64,000 nucleotides of DNA from VRUE01 sp963703235 (GTDB lineage Bacteria > Actinomycetota > Thermoleophilia > Solirubrobacterales > 70-9). The notes under the pieces were generated by a model that was given only the letters and a program-made list of their open reading frames with translations, was not told where the DNA came from and ran no database searches. The DNA lies in the NCBI GenBank assembly GCA_963703235.1, contig OY969802.1, positions 1,612,001-1,676,000 of the forward strand. The letters run 5' to 3'. Each line of letters opens with the position of its first letter. Positions within the stretch are counted from its first letter, which is position 1. Below are positions 50,923 to 59,161 of this stretch, in pieces. The position numbers were made by a program, and so were the translations under genes.

Positions 50923-53900
50923 GTGATCGGGACCGGGATCGAGGCTGACGGCGAGCGCAAGCAGGTGACCGTGCTGTTCGCCGACGTCAAGGGCTCGATG
51001 GACATGGCCGAGCAGCAGGACCCGGAGCAGTGGCGGCGGATCATGCAGGGCTTCTTCTCGATCCTCGCCGACGAGGTGCGCCGCTTCGAGGGCACCGTCG
51101 ACAAGTTCACCGGCGACGGCATCATGGCCGTCTTCGGCGCCCCGATCGCACACGAGGACCACGCCCGTCGCGCCTGTTACGCGGCGCTGCGGATGCTCGA
51201 CGACATCTCCGAGTACGCGGCCGAGCTGCGCCGCAAGCACGGCCTCAACTTCTCGGCCCGGATCGGGCTCGACTCCGGCGAGGTCGTAGCCGGGGCGATC
51301 GGCGGCGATGGAGACGGCGAGTACACCGCGATCGGCCACACGGTCGGGCTGGCGCAGCGAATGGAGGCGCTGGCCGAGCCCGGCAAGGCCTATCTGACCG
51401 AGGGCGCGGCGGTGCTGGCACACGGCTTCTTCGAGCTGGAGGACCTGGGCGAGTTCGAGATCAAGGGGTCGAGCCGGCCGGTCCGCGTCTTCGAGCTGGC
51501 GGGCGTCGGCTCCGCCCGCTCGCGGCTCGACCTCTCGCGCGAGCGGGGCTTCTCCCGCTTCGTCGGCCGCGACGAGGAGATGGCGGCTTTGGAGGAAGCG
51601 CTGGAGCGGGCCAAGGCCGGCGAGGGCGCCGCGGTCGGCATCGTCGCCGAGCCGGGAATCGGCAAGAGCCGGCTCTGCCACGAGTTCGCTGAGCGCGCCA
51701 GAACGAGCGGGATCGAAGTGTTCGAATGCCAGGGCCAGTCGCACGGCCGTGAGATCCCCTTCATGCCCGTCCTGCAGATGCTGCGCTCCTACTTCGGCAT
51801 CGCCGATGGCGACTCGGAGCGAATCGTGCGCGAGAAGATCGCCGGGCGGGCGCTGCTGCTCGATCCGGCCTTCGTCGACGACCTGCCTCTCCTCTTCGAC
51901 TTCCTCGGCGTGCCCGATCCCGACCATCCCCTCCCCCAGCTCAGCGCCGAGGCGCGCCACCGGGCGCTGCGGGCCGTGGTCTGCCGCCTGGTGCGAGCGC
52001 CGAGACGCCGCGACCCGATCGTCACCATCGTCGAGGACCTGCACTGGATCGACGAGGCGAGCGAGGGCCTTCTGGGCGAGCTGCTGGGCTCGGTCGACGG
52101 CACGCAGACGCTGGCGATCGTCAACTTCCGTCCCGAGTACGAGGCGCCCTGGAGCGGGCCCCCGGACTACCGCCAGATCTCGCTCGAGCCGCTCGGCCCG
52201 GCGAACACGCAGGAGCTGCTGCGCGACCTGGCCGGCGAGGACCCCTCGCTGGACGGCCTCGGCGAGCTGATCCACGAGCGCACCGACGGCAACCCCTTCT
52301 TCATCGAGGAGATCGTCCGCGAGCTCGGCGAGAGCGGCCATCTCGAGGGCGAGCGCGGCGCCTATCGGCTGGCCCGTCCAGTCGAGGACGTCGGCGTGCC
52401 GGCGACCGTGCAGACCGTGCTGGCGGCCCGGATCGACCGCCTCGGGCCGGAGGCGAAGCGGCTGCTGCAGGCCGCGTCGGTAGCGGGCAAGGAGATCGGC
52501 GAGCGGTCGCTGGCGCTGGTCGCTGGCCTCGACGATCGCGACCAGGGCGAGGAGCCGCTGCGAGAGCTGATCGAGGCGGGCTTCCTCTACGAGCTCGAGC
52601 TCTACCCCGAGCGAGTCCTCGCCTTCCGCCACCCGCTGACCCGCGAGGTCGCCTACGGGACGCAGCTCGCCGAGCAGCGTGCTGCAACCCATGCAGCGGT
52701 GGCGCGGGCGACGATCGAGCTCAACCCCGATCGCCACGAGGAGCTGGCGGCGCTGATCGCCAATCACCTGGAGGAAGGCGGCGAGACGCTGGAGGCCGCC
52801 CGCTGGGCGGCCCGCGCAGCGCACTGGGCCGGTAACAGCCGACCCAACGACGCGCTGCGCCTGTGGCGCTCGGTCACCGAGCTGGTCGCGCGGCTCGACC
52901 CGAGCCCCGAGACCGAGGCGCTGGCCCTCTCCTCGCGCCTGCTCCAGCTCGACTACGCCTGGCGGCTGGGGATGGAGCGCGGCGAGGTGGCGCGGCTCGA
53001 GGCGGAAGCGGAGGAGATCGCCACGCGAATCGGAGACCTGCGCTCGCTCGCCCTGCTGCGAATCCTGGCCTCCGCGCGTCCGGGCCTCGAGCAGGCGACG
53101 GGGGACTGGATCGCCGAGGCCGAAAAGGCGAACCGGCTGGCCGACGAATCGGGCGACGACTACCTGCGCGTCGCGATCCGCACCGCCGGCGCCTACGCGT
53201 ACCTCTGCGCGGCCGACTTCGAGACCTTTGACCACGCTGCCGACGAGATCCTCGCGCTTGCCGGGGACGACCATGGGGCGGGCGCCGGGATCATCGTCGG
53301 CTGCCCGGTCGCCTGGGCGCTGTGGGCGAAGGCGATGGTCTGCCGCGAGCGCAACGAGCTCGAGCAGTCCGAGAAGCTGTTCGAGAGGGCGCTGCAGATC
53401 GCCGAAGAGCAAGGCGATCCCGAGACTGCGAGCTGGACCCGCGGCTCGAAGGCGATGCTCCTCGCGATGCAGGGCAACCCCGAAGCGGGCGTGGCGATCG
53501 GGCGTCGCAACTGCGAGCTGACCGAGCGCCTTGGCGACGTCTTCTCGCGCAGCCTGGCACACGGGAACCTCGCCACCGCACAACTCGCAGCGGAGGACTA
53601 CGAGGGGGCGTTGGAGTCCTCCGAAGAGGCCGAGCGCCTGCACCGCGAAGCGGCCAGCGGCGGCGACGAGCAGGAGGCCTGGCGTGCGGCGGGGCAAGCC
53701 GAAGCACTGACCGGAGTCGGCCGAGCCGAGGAGGCAGCCGAGATCGCTGCCTGGGCGGCCGAGATCGCCCGCAAGCGCGAACTGCGCTGGTCGCTGCCCT
53801 TGGCCTTGCTGGCGCTCGCTCGTGCCCGTACCGCGGCCGGCGCGGGAGGGGCTCGCGAGGCTCTCGACGAGGCGGCGGCTGTCGCCGAGGAGACGGGTTC

Positions 53901-53961
53901 GAAGCCGACGCTGGACGCGATCGAGGAAGAACGCAAGGCCCTCGCAACAGTCGCGCGTTAG
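50923..53961 (+). CDS. Class III adenylate/guanylate cyclase - AAA/STAND ATPase - TPR protein
   Basis: 1012 residues from GTG at 50923. Residues about 12-190 are a class III cyclase domain with the metal Asp pair in VLFADVKGS and FTGDGIMAVFG, then IGLDSGEVVAGAIGG. Residues about 210-500 are an ATPase with Walker A IVAEPGIGKSRL and Walker B TIVEDLHWIDEAS, then RTDGNPFFIEEIV. Residues 560-1010 are TPR-like helices with no C-terminal DNA-binding domain. Such proteins are frequent in actinomycetes and probably make a cyclic nucleotide in response to an ATP-dependent or protein-protein signal; the input is unknown. Confidence 0.92.
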   Translation: MIGTGIEADGERKQVTVLFADVKGSMDMAEQQDPEQWRRIMQGFFSILADEVRRFEGTVDKFTGDGIMAVFGAPIAHEDHARRACYAALRMLDDISEYAAELRRKHGLNFSARIGLDSGEVVAGAIGGDGDGEYTAIGHTVGLAQRMEALAEPGKAYLTEGAAVLAHGFFELEDLGEFEIKGSSRPVRVFELAGVGSARSRLDLSRERGFSRFVGRDEEMAALEEALERAKAGEGAAVGIVAEPGIGKSRLCHEFAERARTSGIEVFECQGQSHGREIPFMPVLQMLRSYFGIADGDSERIVREKIAGRALLLDPAFVDDLPLLFDFLGVPDPDHPLPQLSAEARHRALRAVVCRLVRAPRRRDPIVTIVEDLHWIDEASEGLLGELLGSVDGTQTLAIVNFRPEYEAPWSGPPDYRQISLEPLGPANTQELLRDLAGEDPSLDGLGELIHERTDGNPFFIEEIVRELGESGHLEGERGAYRLARPVEDVGVPATVQTVLAARIDRLGPEAKRLLQAASVAGKEIGERSLALVAGLDDRDQGEEPLRELIEAGFLYELELYPERVLAFRHPLTREVAYGTQLAEQRAATHAAVARATIELNPDRHEELAALIANHLEEGGETLEAARWAARAAHWAGNSRPNDALRLWRSVTELVARLDPSPETEALALSSRLLQLDYAWRLGMERGEVARLEAEAEEIATRIGDLRSLALLRILASARPGLEQATGDWIAEAEKANRLADESGDDYLRVAIRTAGAYAYLCAADFETFDHAADEILALAGDDHGAGAGIIVGCPVAWALWAKAMVCRERNELEQSEKLFERALQIAEEQGDPETASWTRGSKAMLLAMQGNPEAGVAIGRRNCELTERLGDVFSRSLAHGNLATAQLAAEDYEGALESSEEAERLHREAASGGDEQEAWRAAGQAEALTGVGRAEEAAEIAAWAAEIARKRELRWSLPLALLALARARTAAGAGGAREALDEAAAVAEETGSKPTLDAIEEERKALATVAR

Positions 53962-53966
53962 CCGCG

Positions 53967-54008
53967 CATCCGACTTTGACCACACCAGGGTGGGGTCGAT
54001 GTCGGATG
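53967..54008. terminator. Bidirectional hairpin between the cyclase gene and an SDR gene
   Basis: CATCCGACTTTGACC pairs with GGTCGATGTCGGATG (two mismatches) around a 12-base loop. It lies six bases past the cyclase stop and ten before the SDR stop. Confidence 0.6.
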
Positions 54009-54017
54009 GGCTGGGCG

Positions 54018-54860
54018 CTACATCCCGGTCGCGCGGGCGACGAGCCAGTCGACGAGGCGGTCGGGGAGAACGGCCTTCGCGAAGGCCTGGCCGCGGGCGT
54101 CGGCGCCGACCAGGTAGCGGGTCCGGGACCGGCGGGCGGTGAGGGCGTGGGCGATCTTCTTCGCAACCCGCTCCGGCGGGATGCCGCGCGCGCCGGTTTT
54201 CCGCGCCACCTCGCGGTAGGCGGCGATCGACTGCCCGTAGAGCTCCTGCTGCACGTCGGTCGCGCGGGCGACGAAGCCGTCCGCCTCCCGCTCGCCGCGC
54301 TCCCAGATCGGCGTCGCGATCGAGCCCGGCTCGACGATCGCCACCTCGATCCCCCACGGCCGCAGCTCCTGGCGGAAGACGTCGCCGACCGCCTCGAGGC
54401 CGAACTTGGCGGCGTGGTAGGCGCCGAACATCGGGAAGGCCATGCGCCCGCCGATCGAGGTGATGAAGACGATGCGGCCGCGAGCCGAGCGGATCGCCGG
54501 CAACATCGCCTGCGTCACGGCGACGTGTGCGGTCAGATTGACCTCGACCTGGCGGCGGAAGTCGTCGATCGGCAGCGCCTCCAGGGGACCGGGAACGGCG
54601 ATGCCAGCGTTGTTGACGAGTCCATCGAGCCCCGCCTCCCCCACTTCAGCGCCGACTCGCGCCGCCGCCGCCGCGATCTGCGCCGTATCCGTCACGTCGA
54701 GCATCAGCGGTGTCAGCCGCTCCGAGCCCTCCCCCCGCAACGACTCGGCATCGGCTTCCTTGCGGACGCCGGCAAAGACACGCCAGCCCGTGGCGTCGAG
54801 ATGCAGGGCGGTGGCCCGCCCGATCCCCGTCGAAGCCCCGGTTACGACGACAGATTTCAC
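54018..54860 (-). CDS. Short-chain dehydrogenase/reductase
   Basis: 280 residues from GTG at 54860. VVVTGASTGIGRATAL is the TGxxxGxG cofactor site, DGLVNNAGIA the NNAG motif, and SIGGRMAFPMFGAYHAAKFG holds the Ser and the YxxxK catalytic pair. The classical-SDR length with an additional C-terminal 40 residues (RYLVGADARGQAFAKAVLPDRLVDWLV) is the type acting on long-chain or steroid alcohols. A TAGCCT box is seven bases before the GTG, and a 24-base hairpin (54876-54899) lies just upstream. Confidence 0.87.
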   Translation of the reverse strand: MKSVVVTGASTGIGRATALHLDATGWRVFAGVRKEADAESLRGEGSERLTPLMLDVTDTAQIAAAAARVGAEVGEAGLDGLVNNAGIAVPGPLEALPIDDFRRQVEVNLTAHVAVTQAMLPAIRSARGRIVFITSIGGRMAFPMFGAYHAAKFGLEAVGDVFRQELRPWGIEVAIVEPGSIATPIWERGEREADGFVARATDVQQELYGQSIAAYREVARKTGARGIPPERVAKKIAHALTARRSRTRYLVGADARGQAFAKAVLPDRLVDWLVARATGM

Positions 54861-54867
54861 GCGCGGC

Positions 54868-54873
54868 AGGCTA
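54868..54873 (-). promoter_or_regulatory. TAGCCT -10 box upstream of the SDR gene
   Basis: On the minus strand TAGCCT is followed by seven bases and the GTG at 54860, supporting that unusual start. Confidence 0.45.
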
Positions 54874-54875
54874 CC

Positions 54876-54899
54876 GTCGCGCAGGATTCCCTGCGCGAC
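54876..54899. promoter_or_regulatory. Perfect 10-bp inverted repeat in the SDR/epimerase divergent region
   Basis: GTCGCGCAGG and CCTGCGCGAC flank a four-base ATTC. The repeat lies where the -35 region of the minus-strand SDR promoter would be, so an operator is possible; a terminator is not expected between divergent genes. Confidence 0.45.
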
Positions 54900-54988
54900 C
54901 GGTCGAGGCGACGAGGGACGTCGCCTTCAGTTCACGCTGGCCGAGCGCACCGTCCCCGACCGGATGATCGCGACTAACATCGCCCGCG

Positions 54989-55978
54989 ATGGCGGGCTCT
55001 GCATTCGTCACGGGCGGATCGGGATTCATCGGCGGCAGACTGATCGAGCGGCTGACCGCAGAAGGGCGCGCCGTGAAGGCACTGGCGCGGTCCGACGCAG
55101 CCGCACGCCGCGTCGCCGAGCTTGGCGCCGATCCGGTCCGCGGCGACCTCGGAGACCGACGCTCGCTCGCGGCAGGCGCCGACGGCGCCGCGGTCGCCTT
55201 CCACCTCGCCGCGCACCTAGGCGAGTGGGGTCCCTGGGCGGACTTCGAGCGCGGCAACGTCGAGGGAACCCGGAACGCCCTCGCCGCCTGCGCCGAGGCG
55301 GGCGTGCGCCGCTTCGTCCACTGCGGCACCGAGGCGGCGCTGATGGCCGGCGAACCGCTCGTCCAGGTTGACGAGACCGCTCCCTTGCGACCCGACTCGC
55401 GGGCGCCCTACCCGGCGACCAAGGCGCGGGCCGAGCAGGCGGTGCGCAAGGCCAACCGCGCCGAGTTCGAGACGTTCGCGCTGCGCCCGCGCTTCGTCTG
55501 GGGCAAGGGCGACACGACGCTGCTGCCGGAGATGGTGGAGACCGTAAAGGCAGGCAAATGGGCGTGGGTCGGCGGCGGTCGCAACGTCACCGACACCACC
55601 CACGTCGACAACGTCGTCGAGGGTCTGCTGCTGGCGGCCGAGCACGGCCGCCCCGGCGAGGCCTACTTCGTCACCGACGGCGAGCCCGTCGTCTTCCGCG
55701 ATTTCGTCACCGCGTTGCTGGCAACGCAGGGGGTCGAGCCGCCGGACCGGAGCCTGCCCGCCTGGACGGCAGCGCCGCTCGCGCGGGTCGCCGAGACGGC
55801 ATGGAAGCTGCTGCCGCTGCGCGGCGCGCCGCCGATGACCACCTTCCGCTCCTGGCTGCTGACCCAGGAGTGCACGATCGACATCTCCAAAGCCCGTCAG
55901 GAGCTCGGCTACAAGCCGATCGTCTCCCACGAGCAGGGCCTGGGCGAGCTGCGCGAATCTGCATCTGTACGTCCATAG
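54989..55978 (+). CDS. NAD-dependent epimerase/dehydratase (3-beta-HSD-like extended SDR)
   Basis: 329 residues. SAFVTGGSGFIGGRLIERL is the TGxxGFxG cofactor site. VAFHLAAHLGEWGPWADFERGNVEGTRN, VHCGTEAALMAG and the active-site YPATKARAEQ follow, with LRPRFVWGKGDTTLLPEM typical of the 3-beta-hydroxysteroid dehydrogenase/DFR-like branch. TAACAT eight bases before the ATG suggests a leaderless start. It is divergent from the SDR gene, so the two dehydrogenases may share a pathway. Confidence 0.86.
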   Translation: MAGSAFVTGGSGFIGGRLIERLTAEGRAVKALARSDAAARRVAELGADPVRGDLGDRRSLAAGADGAAVAFHLAAHLGEWGPWADFERGNVEGTRNALAACAEAGVRRFVHCGTEAALMAGEPLVQVDETAPLRPDSRAPYPATKARAEQAVRKANRAEFETFALRPRFVWGKGDTTLLPEMVETVKAGKWAWVGGGRNVTDTTHVDNVVEGLLLAAEHGRPGEAYFVTDGEPVVFRDFVTALLATQGVEPPDRSLPAWTAAPLARVAETAWKLLPLRGAPPMTTFRSWLLTQECTIDISKARQELGYKPIVSHEQGLGELRESASVRP

Positions 55979-55998
55979 CACGTAGAAACGCAGTTTCG

Positions 55999-56703
55999 TC
56001 AGCCGCGGCTGGCTCGGTGGCGCTCCAGCTCGGCGACCATCAGCTTCGTGTGGAGGGCGGCGATCAGGTCCTGCAGGGGCTGGGCGCCGGCTTCGAGCAT
56101 CTCGACGACGCGCTCGGGTGAGACCTCGCCGGCAAGACGGTCCATCACCACCTCGACCTCCTGGCGGACCAGCTCTTCGAGGGCGCTCTTGTAGCGGAGG
56201 GTGTCGTAGACGGTGAAACCGATCTGCTCGTCGTAGCCGCCGGCGCGGAAGCGGCTGATCGCCTCGATGATCTTGATGTCGGAGGGCGAGTAACCGCGGC
56301 TGTTGGGACTGAGCACCTCGAGCTCCTCGAGCCGGTCGAGGACGTCCTTGGGGACGCCGTAGCGCTCGCGCACCTCGGTGGCGCTGGTTCGCGTCCGCTC
56401 CCCTGCCAACGCGCGATCGAGGATGCGGTCCTCCAGTTCGAGCATCGCCCGCGCTCGCTCCGGGTCCTCGTCGAGCACGGCCTTGATCGCCCGCAGCGGC
56501 ATGAAGCGCTCCTCCTGCAGCTGCTTGATCAGCTTGATCCGGTCGACGAACTCGGGCGGGTAGTAGGCCATGTTGCGGCTCGTCTTCACCGGCTCCGGCA
56601 GCAGCCCCTCGCGCAGGTAGTGCTTGATCGTCGGCACCGGCACACCCGAGGCCTCGGCCAGCTCGCCGATCTTCAGCAGCTCTTTCTCAGCGCTGGCGCT
56701 CAC
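55999..56703 (-). CDS. MerR-family transcriptional regulator
   Basis: 234 residues from GTG at 56703, preceded by GGAGG at five bases. LLKIGELAEASGVPVPTIKHYLREGLLPEPVKTSRNMAYYPPEFVDRIKLIKQLQEERFMPLRAIKAVL is the MerR DNA-binding domain and coupling helices. No metal-binding Cys pair is seen in the C-terminal part (about 110 residues), so an organic ligand is more likely; acyl-CoA-responsive MerR proteins occur in similar settings. It is the last gene of the minus-strand acyl-CoA cluster and may control it. Confidence 0.87.
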   Translation of the reverse strand: MSASAEKELLKIGELAEASGVPVPTIKHYLREGLLPEPVKTSRNMAYYPPEFVDRIKLIKQLQEERFMPLRAIKAVLDEDPERARAMLELEDRILDRALAGERTRTSATEVRERYGVPKDVLDRLEELEVLSPNSRGYSPSDIKIIEAISRFRAGGYDEQIGFTVYDTLRYKSALEELVRQEVEVVMDRLAGEVSPERVVEMLEAGAQPLQDLIAALHTKLMVAELERHRASRG

Positions 56704-56715
56704 CCGAGCCTCCAC

Positions 56716-56767
56716 TGCCGATGGGCCGATAACGCGACTCCGGCTCCCGTTTTCGGCCCATCGGCGG
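56716..56767. repeat. Family B palindromic element, copy 2
   Basis: CCGATGGGCCGA and TCGGCCCATCGG are exact complements. On the minus strand the element begins directly after the CaiB-type gene TGA and reads CCGCCGATGGGCC, then a loop with AAAACGGGAGCCGGAGTCGCG. Its alignment to 1616-1668 is about 80 percent by eye. Confidence 0.7.
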
Positions 56768-57994
56768 TCATGCCCGGAAGGTGGCCTCGGCGGCGCTGGG
56801 CCCGGCGGCGGCGCCGGATTCGACCATCGCCGCGATCTCCTCCTCGGAGTAGCCGGCCTCGCGCAGAACCTCGTCGGTGTGCTCGCCGAAGGCCGGCGCC
56901 GGCCGGGTCGGGTCGCCGGGGGTGCGGCTCATCTTCACCGGGACGCCGAGCTGGCGGACCGTCCCCAGCTGCGGCTGCTCGAGCTCGATCACCATCTCCC
57001 GCGCCCGCACCAGCTCCGAGTCGAGCGCCTCGTCGACGTCGAGGACCTGCTCGATGCAACAGTCGTGCTGGTCGTTGAAGGCCTTCCACTCGGCGCGGGT
57101 GCGCGAGCGGAAGACCTCGGCGACCGCTTGCCAGCCATCGGAGCCCGGCGCCTCGAACTGCGCCTCGACCAGGTCGGGCCGCTCGACCCCGTTGCAGAAG
57201 GCGGCCCAGAACTTCGGCTCCAGGGCACCGCAGGTGACCCAGCCGTCGGCCGCCTCGTAGGGGAGGTAGCAGACAAGGCCGCCGGCGAGCTGCTGCTCGC
57301 CGCGCCGCGGCACCTCGCCGTCGCAGAAGTAGCGGCCGGCGACCAGCGCCAGCCAGGAGAGAGCGCCGTCGGCCATCGAGACGTCGACCATCTGCCCCTG
57401 GCCGGAGCGGCGCCGCTCGTGCAGCGCCGCCATCACCCCGAAGGCCGCCATCAGGGCGCCGCCGCCGATGTCGGCGATCTGGCCGCCGGACTGCACCGGC
57501 GGCCCGTCCTTGGCGCCGGTCAGGCCGAGCAGCCCGACCAGGCCGAGGTAGTTCATGTCGTGGCCGGCGCGCTGGGTGTAGGGGCCGTCCTGGCCGTAAC
57601 CGGTGATCGCGCAGTAGACAACCGCGGAGTTGGCTTGGCGCATTTGTTCGTAGCCGACGCCGAGCCGGTCGAGGACGCCGGGGCGGAAACCGTCGAGGAC
57701 GACGTCGTGCGACTCGACCAGGCGCAGCAGCGCCTCCCGCCCTGCATCGGACTTGAGGTCGAGGCGGATCGAGCGCTTGCCACGATTCAGCGCCAGGTAG
57801 AGCGAGGAGCGCGTGCCCAGCTCCTGCTGCTCCTCGTCGCCGTAGTAGGGCGGCGCCCAGCGGATGTAGTCGCCCATGCCGGTGTCCTCGACCTTCAGCA
57901 CCTCGGCGCCGAGATCGGCCAGGAGCAGCGAGCAGAAGCCGCCCGGGAGGAGGCGGGTCAGGTCGAGGACTTTGACGTCGCTCAGCGGCGTCAT
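56768..57994 (-). CDS. CaiB/BaiF-type CoA transferase / acyl-CoA racemase
   Basis: 408 residues. VKVLDLTRLLPGGFCSLLLADLGAEVLKVED is the N-terminal class III signature, LALNRGKRSIRLDLK follows, and AGHDMNYLGLVGLLGLTG carries the catalytic Asp. GGALMAAFGVMAAL and VDVSMADGALSWL are usual. Members move CoA between acids or racemise 2-methylacyl-CoA; the exact group cannot be told. It lies between two hairpins in the catabolic cluster, and 270 bases upstream hold one repeat element but no gene. Confidence 0.9.
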   Translation of the reverse strand: MTPLSDVKVLDLTRLLPGGFCSLLLADLGAEVLKVEDTGMGDYIRWAPPYYGDEEQQELGTRSSLYLALNRGKRSIRLDLKSDAGREALLRLVESHDVVLDGFRPGVLDRLGVGYEQMRQANSAVVYCAITGYGQDGPYTQRAGHDMNYLGLVGLLGLTGAKDGPPVQSGGQIADIGGGALMAAFGVMAALHERRRSGQGQMVDVSMADGALSWLALVAGRYFCDGEVPRRGEQQLAGGLVCYLPYEAADGWVTCGALEPKFWAAFCNGVERPDLVEAQFEAPGSDGWQAVAEVFRSRTRAEWKAFNDQHDCCIEQVLDVDEALDSELVRAREMVIELEQPQLGTVRQLGVPVKMSRTPGDPTRPAPAFGEHTDEVLREAGYSEEEIAAMVESGAAAGPSAAEATFRA

Positions 57995-58112
57995 GCGGTC
58001 GGTCTCTGGTCGAATTGATGTCGCACGCGCTTCGGGCGCCGCTCCGACCGGGGAAGCTCACCCTCAGATGCCGCGGCTCGAACGTCAACTAGAGCGGCTT
58101 GAGAGGGAAGGA

Positions 58113-58245
58113 CCGGTGCCCGTCTGCGGGAATGTCGCCGGCAGGCGGCGATATGCAATCTGGTGTTTGCCCGCCATAGGCGGGCAGCGTGTTCCGGAGC
58201 CATGCCCGAAGGGCAGGCGACCAAATTCCCGCAGACGGGCACCGG
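58113..58245. repeat. Multi-hairpin inverted repeat (family C-like)
   Basis: CCGGTGCCCGTCTGCGGGAA at 58113-58132 is exactly complementary to TTCCCGCAGACGGGCACCGG at 58226-58245. Inside are GTTTGCCCGCC/GGCGGGC and TGCCCGAAGGGCA hairpins. It fills most of the gap between the CaiB and BKACE genes; the rest of 57995-58264 shows nothing clear. Confidence 0.65.
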
Positions 58246-58264
58246 TTCCTCCCCACTCCGGCCG

Positions 58265-59161
58265 CTACGCAGCAGACCGCTCACGCTTCGGCACTCCCAG
58301 CAGCTCGCGCGCCTCGGCGACGCTGGCGGCGCGGCGGCCGACGTCCTCGGCCATCTGCCGCGCCTTGGCGATCAGCTCGCCATTCGACTTCGCCATTTCG
58401 CCGTTCGGCAGGTAGAGGTTGTCCTCGACCCCGGCGCGGACGTTGCCGCCCAGGACCAGCGAGGCGCCGAGCAGCTTCCACTGGTCGCGGGAGATGCCGA
58501 TCGTCTGCCACTGGTGCTCCCCCTCGGCGCCGCCGGGGATCTGGTCGGCCATGAAGCCGAGGTTGCGCGGGGTCGGGCGGATGCCACCGTTGACGCCCAT
58601 CACCAGCGAGACCTGCAGCGGCGTGCGATCCAGCAATCCCATGTCGATCAGCGGGTCGAGGTTGGCGACGTGGCCGGCGTCGAAGCACTCGTGCTCGGGC
58701 TTGATGCTCAGCTCCTTCATCGCCGTCAAGAACTCGATGATCGTGTCGAAGCTGTTCTCGAAAACCGCCTTGAAGACGAAGTCCTTGCGCCGCGGCGAGT
58801 ACTTGGCGTAGTTCATCGAGCTCATGTTGAGGGCGGCGACGTCGGGCTTCAGCTCGCGCAGGTACTCGATCCGCTTCTCGATCGGGATCCCGATCGCCCC
58901 GGTCGAGTAGTTGACGATCACGTCGCCGACCTCGGCCAGGATCGCCTCGGTGATCGCCCTGAAGTCCTCGACCTCATAGGACGGCGTGCCGTCGGGTTTG
59001 CGGGCGTGGATGTGGATCTGCGAGGCGCCCTCGTCGGCCGCCCGCCGCGCCTCCGCCGCGTACTCCTCCGGGGTGTAGGGGATCGCCGGGCACTGGTCGC
59101 GGTTGGCGATCACGCCGCTGATCGAGCAGCTGATCACGACCGGGTCGCCGAACGAGCTCAT
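58265..59161 (-). CDS. BKACE (beta-keto acid cleavage enzyme, DUF849) family protein
   Basis: 298 residues. PVVISCSISGVI, YTPEEYAAEARRAADEGASQIHIHARKPDGTPSYEVEDFRAI (with the zinc-binding HIHAR), NYSTGAIG, ECFDAGHVANL and the late GGNVRAGVEDNLYLPNGEMA are typical of this zinc family. Members condense a beta-keto acid with acetyl-CoA to give acetoacetate and a new acyl-CoA; the best known acts on 3-keto-5-aminohexanoate. The substrate here is not known. Its ATG overlaps the carboxylase stop by four bases. Confidence 0.92.
   Translation of the reverse strand: MSSFGDPVVISCSISGVIANRDQCPAIPYTPEEYAAEARRAADEGASQIHIHARKPDGTPSYEVEDFRAITEAILAEVGDVIVNYSTGAIGIPIEKRIEYLRELKPDVAALNMSSMNYAKYSPRRKDFVFKAVFENSFDTIIEFLTAMKELSIKPEHECFDAGHVANLDPLIDMGLLDRTPLQVSLVMGVNGGIRPTPRNLGFMADQIPGGAEGEHQWQTIGISRDQWKLLGASLVLGGNVRAGVEDNLYLPNGEMAKSNGELIAKARQMAEDVGRRAASVAEARELLGVPKRERSAA

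Noticed and set aside
50812..54357. Long minus-strand extension of the nitrilase gene over the cyclase gene
   Set aside because: The extension is antisense to a well-supported cyclase-ATPase gene; the nitrilase starts properly at GTG 50811.
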